Source: Pilatotrama ljubarskyi (Eukaryota; Basidiomycota; Agaricomycetes; Polyporales; Polyporaceae). Taken from it: DNA of 15,949 nt. Positions 9,563 through 15,949 of this stretch are shown one piece after another (within the stretch, counting starts at the first letter, position 1; each line of letters begins with the position of its first letter). The notes below the pieces were generated by a model. That model made no database searches. It was given only the letters and a program-made list of their open reading frames with translations, and had not been told where the DNA came from. The stretch is from the NCBI GenBank assembly GCA_022385805.1, contig MU277676.1, positions 674,888-690,836 of the forward strand, in the 5' to 3' direction. The position numbers and the translations under genes are program-made.

Positions 9563-12288
9563 ATGTCTTCCTCCGCACGCTCGTCCAGCAAGCACTCGCT
9601 TAAGGGTAGCTGGGAGTGTGATGTCGAGAACCGAATCATCCAGTATCCGGATTCTGCGGAATACTTCCTGGACGAGTTGCTTCCCACCTCCACGCCTTTT
9701 ACTCTCGAGGACGATGTAGACGATGCGTTCAAGTTGTATGAGCCGGAGGAGAGGATGGAGGTGGACGGCTATCAGACCCTGGTGAGTCGACCACGCTCTT
9801 GGAAACGCGCCTCTGGGGGGTGATACAATAGCTTTCAAGCTGTCCGGCCTGCGTATGCTAGTCAAACACTTCGAGAGCGACAGGAAGCCCTCGTTTGGTG
9901 ACATCCACGGCACTCCCATGAGCTTTCCCTTCGACGCATACAAGGACCAGAACCAATGCACACGCCCAGACCTCGTTGTGTCGTTCCCCGGCCAGCCACT
10001 CCCGCGGACCCCCGACTGGCAAGCAATCTCGATGGTCATCGAAGTCCAGCCCTACGCTTCCGACGATCCTTTCGCCTGCGACGTGGTGGTCCCGTGTACG
10101 GTCGTGCAGCTCGCCCAGAACGCGCGGAGTCTCATGCTCGCCAATGGCTTCCTCTTCGCATTCACTATCGGGATCTACGGCAGCGTAGTCCGTCTCGCTC
10201 GTTTCGACCGCACTTGTGCAATCGTTTCGCCGCCCATAGACATCAAGGAGACCGGAGGGCCAAGGCTGCTGCAGAGATTCCTCTGGCATTTTTCTCACCC
10301 CGTCGTCGGCGGAACTGTAGTCGGCTGCGATCCGACGGTGGCCAGGCTTGATGGAGATGGTCAAGCGTGGGTCAGGAGGCAACTCGCGAAGGCGAAGCCG
10401 AAGAACTGGGAGAAGCACCTACGTGAGTTGGACAAGGCTCGCCGCGTGGAGGTCTACGATCAGAAGACGGGCAGGTCCGTCCCATACATCCTCTACCACC
10501 TCCTCGACGTCGACGAACACGTCTTCTGTCGTGCGACGACGGTTTGGCGTGCATTGGAGGATACGCGTGTCTGGAAGGACGGCCGGCTCGTCGACGATCC
10601 TATGCGCACGGCGCGGGTGAAGCCGCAGGTCCTCAAGGACACCTGGCGCCCATTGACGTATCAGAGCGAGATAGATTTCTACCAGCGTATAGAAGAGAAG
10701 ATCCCTCGGGAGGAGCGATATGGACTGCCCACCATGGTTTGCGGCGGAGACATGGGCTCTCGAGAGTTCCGTTTGTGGGAAGAGACGTGCAGGCGAAGGT
10801 CCACTGATACCGGTCACTCTGGCATGGCCAACGCGGCTAGCCGAAAGGCGTCGTCACTTAGCGGCGAGTCGTCCGGGTCGGATGCGCTCGCTTCCGAGGA
10901 CTTCCCTCTACCCTTTCCGCAGCAACAGACGTACTCTTACAGGTTGCTGTACGGCGATGAGTACGCATACATGGGGCTCAGCCATGTGAGAATTGTCGTT
11001 GATGATGTCGGTCGCCCTATCACGCGGTTCGCCTCTACCCGTGAGATGGTGCAAGCGATACGAGACGCCATACTCGGTGAGTTTCGCATGGCATAGCGAA
11101 CTGAGCCGTGCGCTCAAGACCGCTGACGCTGGGGTTTCAGGACATCAACAAGCACGAGAAAGGGCTCAGGTCCTACACCGAGATGTCAGTGTAGGCAACA
11201 TACTCATCGTGGACGAGCCGAAGGAGAAGAGGTTCTGCGGCTTCTTGCACGACTACGACTGCAGTTCGATCAAGTTGAAAGGCGCAGAAGAGGGCGATGG
11301 TCACGAAACTGCCCCCGCCCCCGCTTCATCGTCTCAGACGGCTGTGCAGGGAGAAGGATCCCGTCGCAAAGAGCGCATGGTAAGCGATGTGCTGAGCCTT
11401 GACACTTCATTATTTAACAACAACCTGCATCAGGGAACCCCGTACTTCATGGCAATCGAGTTACTCGCAGGAGGCGTGTCCAACTCTGCGGAACATCAGA
11501 CTCACCACGATCTCGAGTCTTTCTACTGGGTCCTCATCTGGATCGTTCTCCGCCACACAAACCACGACCATTTCAAGGGTCAGCATGCCTGCGAAGAATT
11601 GTTCGAACGCGGCCATGGCGCCAGGGAGAAATACGTTTGGGTATTGGAACAACAACTACGTCCTCTCGCCGTGCACGACAACGCTCCCCTGACCCAACTC
11701 CTACGAGACCTGGCTATGCTCATGTGCCTGAACACTCCGAACCCGATGCTATACGCGACCGTGCATCTGACATACGACCGACTGCTGCGACAGTTCGACG
11801 CCGCGCTCGCAAGAACGGACTGGCCTGAAGGCGACGATGCTCTCCATTGCGAGTTAGACTGCCACCCGGTCACTCGCGCCGCCAATCAGCCGAAGCTCGC
11901 CGCGGACGTCCCGGGTTCTCGGCCCCATTTGAGTGGGGGACCTCGAGAAGACATCACCATGGATGGAACCTACGTGCATTCTCTGAGCTCCCAGGGCGGA
12001 GCAGCATCTGCCACCGGCGTCGCTCTCGAAGGATCTGCCGCGCAAGCACTCGGGTCGACTACCAGGCCGCCTTCAGCAGCTGCGCCTGTAAACCTCGCAG
12101 ATGCTCTGTCTGTCCCGGACACCCAGCCGCCACCGTCATTGAAGCGCCCCCGATCCGAAGAGGATGACTTACCTCCGAGCACAGACCAGGACTCGCGCTG
12201 CAACAAGCGCTTGAAGTCGAGCGGCCAGGCGGAAACGGGTACGATGCTCCACCCAATGTCCCCCGGTCGCGCATGGCATGAGCGATGA
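9563..12288 (+). CDS. FunK1-type fungal protein kinase (Pkinase_fungal)
   Basis: This is a predicted Ser/Thr-type kinase of the FunK1 family, which is expanded in mushroom-forming basidiomycetes; substrates are unknown. Exons are 9563-9781, 9840-11076, 11141-11379 and 11434-12288 (2550 nt, 849 residues). Introns are GT-AG of 58, 64 and 54 bp. The first acceptor must be at 9839, because the nearer AG at 9829-9830 breaks the frame. The N-terminal half has the family pattern (PDLVVSFPG, DWQAISMVIEVQ, VRLARFDRTCAIVS, GCDPTVAR). The catalytic loop LHRDVSVGN has Asp500 and Asn505; the DFG-equivalent is GFLHDYD with Asp523. An acidic/Ser-rich insert precedes GTPYFMAIELL (566-576) and HDLESFYWVLIW (590-601). 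The last ~150 residues look disordered, with a bipartite nuclear-signal-like KRPR...NKRLK near the end. All key residues are present, so it looks active. The Arg-Thr usual before GT-P-FMA is replaced by Arg-Met at the exon junction. Confidence 0.93.
11380..11433 (+). other. FunK1 intron 3, 54 bp, in frame and stop-free
   Basis: The donor GTAAGC and acceptor CATCAG are both good. The length is a multiple of three and its translation has no stop, so retention would insert 18 residues directly before the GTPYFMA motif without breaking the protein. Confidence 0.7.
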
Positions 12289-12305
12289 GCGATGAGCGAT
12301 GATCG
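12278..12305 (+). repeat. 7-bp tandem repeat (ATGAGCG) at the FunK1 stop codon
   Basis: Three perfect copies (12278-12298) and one imperfect copy (12299-12305) are present. The FunK1 TGA at 12286-12288 lies in the second copy. Because the stop is reached from the first copy, added or lost later copies would not change the protein. Confidence 0.85.
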
Positions 12306-12383
12306 TTTCACCTACGTTGATAGAAATCCAGACTCTCGGGTCGGAGAGTGGACGGTGTGGCGAGGAGGCGGTCGGAGAGCGCA

Positions 12384-12400
12384 GAGGAGGAGGAGGAGGG
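12384..12400 (+). repeat. GGA-rich microsatellite-like tract
   Basis: A run of GAG/GGA triplets. A related but imperfect GGC/GAC/GAA-rich tract continues at about 12520-12558. Confidence 0.6.
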
Positions 12401-12752
12401 GCAGTGGTGTAGTAGATAGTTCAAGAATAGACTTTGTTGGTCCAGATCCGCGCTGCGGGCGAGAGGCTGAGAGCGATTACGGTGAACGACGACGTACGAT
12501 GCGAGATGCGCTACGAGCGCGACGGCGGAAGCGACGGCGAAGGCGAAGACGACGAGGGTGAGCTGCGAAGCGAGGCGCGAAGTCAGGCTGCGGCTTTCGA
12601 GGGGAAAGCAAGCTGGGTTGCACTAGTACGGAGTACAGGCTTTTAAGGTAACTACCGGGGGCTAGAGGGCCGGCGGCGATCGAGAAAATAGAGAAACAAG
12701 AATGTAAAAAGGGAGGGAGTTTGGCAGACGAGGCGGCGCGACGGTCGGTGCG

Positions 12753-12787
12753 ACGCGTCCGGGACGCGTTCGGGCGCGGTCACGTGA
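12753..12787. promoter_or_regulatory. Two ACGCGT boxes and a TCACGTGA E-box
   Basis: ACGCGT occurs at 12753-12758 and 12764-12769, and TCACGTGA at 12780-12787. In fungi these words are known targets of MBF-type cell-cycle factors and of Cbf1-type bHLH proteins respectively. All are palindromic, so no direction is implied. In GC-rich DNA chance occurrence is possible, and binding is inference. Confidence 0.35.
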
Positions 12788-13658
12788 TCCCCGACGAAGA
12801 GGGACTGCCCGAAGCGTTGCATCCGCGCTGCCAAGCGTCGGCGGCGCGCAAGTCCCTATGATCGACGGTGGAGTATGTGAGTAACAACGAATCGGACGCG
12901 ATGAAATTCTACGGCAAATATCTACGGTAACAGGAAGGAACGCGTACCGGAGTCCGAGCCACCGCGCAGGCCGACGCGACTCGACGAGAGTGCGCGCCGT
13001 ACCCGCTCAGCGCCGCGGACTCCCCATCAACGTCAAGGCAGGAATCATCAAGTCTATGACGGAGAGGATGGTGGCAGCGGCGGACACGAACGCGACGTCT
13101 GTAGACTCGAAATACTACGATGAACTTTCTGGCCTTTCTTGCATGCAATTACTTACAGATGTTCCGCAATACACAGCACAGCTATCGGCAGTCGCTTGCG
13201 TCGGCTCAGCGTCGAACCTTCCTGTGCTCGTTTCCTATTCAGAATCGGAAAGTCTGAGGTAACCCGATGAGCTCTGCCTAGCACTCTGGCCGGCGTGAGA
13301 GTACTCAGCCAAGGACACCAGTAGCAGTCGCAGCATTAACCCGACGTATATGTGTTGCATGGGAGTAGAGAGGTACAGAAGTGTACGGAAGGACGATTCG
13401 CGATACAACCCAGCCCAAGATGATCGAGGGGCGGAGGGGGTGTTGACATTCAATACCACAGTGCCACTTCGAGGTGACCATGGTCATACTGTAACCGCTT
13501 AGTGATGAGCCCTATCTCGTAGGGTAAGGTGTTGGGTAGTTCACAGGACGCACCTTGAGTCGGTAGCTGGGACGGAAGTGCGAGTCAACGCACTCTCCGC
13601 ATTTCTGGCCATGCCTGACAAGGTCGAAGCGTAACAATTGCGATCGGATGCACGAAGG

Positions 13659-15304
13659 CTAATATAGACACAGTGTCTCCAGCGACGGGGTGAGCAAGTT
13701 CGCGAAGACCTGCGCGGCGCAATTGATGGCTTCCTGCAGGATATCGTGCTCGGGCCCTGAGGGCTCTCTGATCATGACACCTCGGATCATGCCCGACAAC
13801 CCGGTCCTACTTTCCTTGAAACCCAGATACATTCGAAGGGTGCGTAGATGAGAAAGGGGCGATAATGCACGTGCGATAGATTCCTGGGCAGAAAGAAGGG
13901 GTGAGTATGTCCGGAGCGCGATTGACAGCGGGAGAAGCTCACCACGGGTATCTGTTCGTGCTCGCAATCCAATCGATAGATGTGCACCATTAACGAGGTG
14001 AGCTCTGGGAATGCGTGAGGAAGGAAGCGCAGGAGCGCCATTTCTTCCTTGTCGGCGGAGTACTCTATCTCCAGATGAACCAGGTGCGGGGTGCTACATT
14101 GGCTCAGTATACGCAACAGTTGCGAGGAGGTCAGGAGTGGGCGTTGCCATCCCATCCGACGATACAAGCCAGGAGCACCCGGTAAACGATGCAAGTGATA
14201 GAGGAAGCAACACAACGCCAGCCGTGTCAAAGTGGGTGGGAGATGCCGGTAGAGCTCATCATCGACGTGCAGATGGGACAGTGTGAGAGACTCCAGGTCG
14301 GGCCAGGGGTACGTCGCATTGCATCCAGGTGGCCAGACCGGGGAGGGACTGTGATGGACGTCCGACGGAAGGAAGAGCTCAAGGGCGAGCGCTCGCAACT
14401 TGGGGGTGTGTTCGAGCAAAACGATGTAAGGCTCTGAGGGCTTGCGGCTGTCGGCAGTGACGGAGACTTCGCCTCGCAGCGTCAGCTCTCGAAGCTTGGG
14501 CCAGTTTGCCTGGTGAAGTGTGGCGAGCGACGCCGACTCGCTTGGGAGGAATAGCTTCTCAAGCGACGCTGCCAAGTACTGCAATATTATCGCAAGGAGG
14601 TCTGTCTCGCCAGTTGTCGACCGTGGGGACTCTCTGATGTCTCGTAGAGCATACTTGAAAGAGGATAATGGCGCCAACGGAAGAACAGGTTGGCAGGGGG
14701 ATCCAATGGGTTCATTAGGACGGAGGATAAGCCCGCCCACTTCAAGCCATACCAAGTGAGGCAAAGTCAGCAGAGCCTGCATGGTGGACCACGGTATACC
14801 GTGGAGGTTGGAGGTTGGTGTGGGAGAAACAAGCCAAGGAGACTGGTGAGGCGCGGCATGGTTCGAAGGGCATCGGTGAGAAAGCCTGGAACAAATATCT
14901 CGCCAATTTCTGTGTAGCGGGTGTTCCTGACCACAACAGGGTCGAAGCTATCGTCCACTAGGGCGACGTGCCTAGGGTGACGGACACGTGGGGATGAGTG
15001 TCAGCTAGAAAATCGCCTGTCACGTACTGGAAGTATGGCCACAAGGATGGGGGCGGAAAGATTTCCGCGTCAATCCTGCGAAAAACTCGAACCTGGCAGT
15101 ACTTGTATAGGATAGGCTGAGCCGCGTAGCGAAGATATCGACAGGTAGCGGAAAGCGAATGCAGGCACTTCTGCCTGAGCAGCTCCGCGAACATCCACAA
15201 GAGCACGTCGTCACACAAGCGAAAAATGCTTTCGAAGAGCCGATTGTCAACTATAGAGCTGGGAAGTCGCTCGCGGAGAATACTCACGGGGACACCGTCG
15301 CCAT
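13659..15304 (-). CDS. F-box protein with leucine-rich-repeat-like C-terminus; apparent frameshift
   Basis: This is a predicted substrate-recognition subunit of an SCF ubiquitin ligase; its target is unknown. Exons are 15304-15288, 15228-15028, 14971-13943 and 13883-13659, with GT-AG introns of 59, 56 and 59 bp. The start is chosen because MATVSP joins in phase to IFRLCDDVLLWMFAEL, giving a good F-box at residues ~9-50 (CDDVLLWMFAEL, HSLSATCRYLRYAAQPILY). Leucine-rich repeats with the spacing usual for basidiomycete F-box proteins follow (ALRTMPRLTSL, ALLTLPHLVWLEV, NWPKLRELTL, WPDLESLTLSHLHV, FPELTSLMVHIYRLDCEHEQIPV, LSPLSHLRTLRMYLG), ending SLETLCLY. The spliced length is 1472 nt, not a multiple of three. 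The frame from the F-box side stops at TGA 14767-14769 (about 140 residues), while the frame carrying the rest runs from about 14806. Both sides are clearly coding. It may be a real allele defect, a pseudogene or a sequence error. With one frame it would be about 490 residues. Confidence 0.82.
14789..14818. repeat. 16-bp perfect palindrome abutting a 7-bp tandem duplication, at the F-box frameshift
   Basis: CCACGGTATACCGTGG at 14789-14804 is self-complementary. It overlaps the tandem GGAGGTT GGAGGTT at 14803-14816. The reading frame of the F-box gene changes across this segment. Confidence 0.85.
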
Positions 15305-15949
15305 TGCGTCCCGTAGGCGGGGACGGTGTGGAGGGGGCAGTTCAAGGAACTGGCAAGGCCAGGTTCGGCGACTTGGTCAGTTGAGGTCAAATAATGAGAG
15401 CAGAGCTGCCTGCACCAGCTACTCTCGAACGCAGAGGGGCAGCACAGTGTAGTGGGCACTACGAGGTGCGGATGTAGGGGAGAGTGCCGTGATCGAATCG
15501 CGATTCCCGCCGTTGAGCTGCAATTGTAAACAAAGACAAACCGACATCCTTTGGAAGCGCCCGGAGTGAGTTTGCTGGAAAAGTAGTTTGGTGACTGGCC
15601 CACCGTCATGACACTCGGCCTCAAGTCCATCACGCCTCATCAGTAAAAAGTTTAGAAGGCTGTAGTCATATAAGAGAACTATGCTACACCATGTAGTCAG
15701 TATAGTGCCATATGAAAAGGACAATCTTTATTGCACACTGTAGCAATTTGTAGTGTGGCCCATGGATGTGTAGCACTCTGTTGCATGGCTGGCACCTCTG
15801 AAGTGCCACATTGTTCTCTGTCATGCCAGTCAATCCTTTAGTGCCACCATAGCACTACAGAGCTGATACTCTCAACTACTAAGCATCATATGGTCTACAG
15901 GAGTCTGGTTGTGGAATACAAAAAATATCGATGTCCTTGTAAAAACTCT
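15305..15949. promoter_or_regulatory. Upstream region of the F-box gene, AT-rich distal part with iterated motifs
   Basis: The 645 bp up to the window end are without a supportable gene. The proximal part (15305-15600) should include the F-box promoter and leader, but no clear TATA box is seen. From about 15640 the base composition becomes AT-richer and short motifs are repeated. Confidence 0.45.
15703..15857. repeat. Iterated TAGTGCCA / TGGCAC motifs with small hairpins
   Basis: TAGTGCCA occurs at 15703-15710 and 15839-15846, AAGTGCCA at 15801-15808, and the inverse TGGCACCT at 15790-15797. TAGCACT occurs at 15771-15777 and 15850-15856. Two 6-bp stems with 7-base loops result: TGGCAC/GTGCCA (15790-15808) and TAGTGC/GCACTA (15839-15857). 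Such iteration is common in transposon ends, but no element boundary is visible. Confidence 0.45.

Larger units (their letters stand above)
12289..13658. other. Convergent intergenic region between FunK1 and the F-box gene
   Basis: The two flanking genes point towards each other, so this stretch should hold their 3' UTRs. It contains purine-rich GGA/GGC/GAC low complexity (about 12360-12560), then a GC-rich promoter-like patch (12753-12787). A small perfect palindrome, GACCATGGTC, lies near 13476-13486. Some stop-free stretches exist on both strands, but none has enough support to call a gene. Confidence 0.5.

Noticed and set aside
10419..10817. Open frames on the other strand and in other frames across the FunK1 exons
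   Set aside because: They are shadows of a strongly coding exon in GC-rich DNA; no motifs are seen in them.
12308..12622. Minus-strand 315-bp stop-free stretch encoding a hydrophobic run followed by a polar, Ser-rich segment
   Set aside because: It has no ATG in frame and lies opposite simple GGA/GAC-rich repeats, which alone yield Leu/Val/Ala/Ser-rich translations. A last exon of a hidden gene cannot be excluded, but upstream exons are not visible.
13007..13114. Minus-strand stretch after a good TAG acceptor, translating to a hydrophobic peptide that ends GSPRR
   Set aside because: The only nearby donor would give a 42-bp intron, and the upstream sequence holds no ATG in frame. It is too short to support.
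12858..13262. Plus-strand small spliced ORF starting at 12858 (donor near 12873, acceptor near 12930)
   Set aside because: One splice choice gives an immediate stop and the other a ~48-residue Ala/Ser/Arg-rich product without motifs. Evidence is insufficient.
14958..15287. F-box ORF starting at a GTG codon (15287)
   Set aside because: GTG starts are not expected in a nuclear fungal gene. The GTGAGT there is a strong splice donor, and the ATG at 15304 joins in phase across a 59-bp intron to the F-box.
1956..15304. A functional cluster linking the dehydrogenase, ERV41-like, TUDOR, kinase and F-box genes
   Set aside because: Orientation changes, separate promoters and unrelated housekeeping or lineage-expanded families argue against a biosynthetic or defence cluster.
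1..15949. Search by eye for tRNA, rRNA, CRISPR arrays, riboswitches and bacterial or viral genes
   Set aside because: No convincing T-loop or anticodon arrangement, no spaced direct repeats, and no matching coding signals were found. The spliced gene architecture is eukaryotic throughout.

Overview
The window looks like nuclear DNA from an intron-rich basidiomycete, probably an Agaricomycete and perhaps Polyporales. The reasons are GC-rich genes broken by many 49-69 bp GT-AG introns, a fungal-type protein kinase of the FunK1 family, an F-box/leucine-rich-repeat-like gene, and a basidiomycete-style ALDH3-type aldehyde dehydrogenase. The genus assignment is inference from gene content only. I found no tRNA, rRNA, CRISPR, prophage or bacterial-type operon.

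Layout: 2-1395 is a non-coding element bounded by a perfect 29-bp terminal inverted repeat that starts CACTG, so a likely non-autonomous CACTA-like DNA transposon. Three minus-strand genes follow. They are a tail-anchored fatty aldehyde dehydrogenase (1956-4460, 18 exons), an ERV41/ERGIC2-type ER-Golgi cargo receptor with a long low-complexity cytosolic tail (5175-7143, 6 exons), and an 87-residue Hva1-TUDOR (DUF2945) protein (7909-8362, 4 exons). A 1.2-kb divergent gap separates these from a plus-strand FunK1 kinase (9563-12288, 4 exons). A convergent gap rich in short repeats (12289-13658) follows, then a minus-strand F-box gene (13659-15304), and finally an AT-rich upstream region with iterated short motifs to the end of the window.

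The genes do not form an obvious pathway: lipid-aldehyde detoxification, early secretory traffic, a small TUDOR-like protein, a lineage-expanded kinase and an F-box adaptor. Two genes carry small lesions that are visible only after exon-by-exon reconstruction. The aldehyde dehydrogenase has lost the GT donor of intron 16, which puts a stop before its membrane anchor. The F-box gene has a net one-base frame discrepancy beside a 7-bp tandem repeat and a 16-bp perfect palindrome. I see no convincing new multi-gene system. The most interesting points are these two lesions, the run of micro-exons through the ALDH catalytic region, and the inverted-repeat element.
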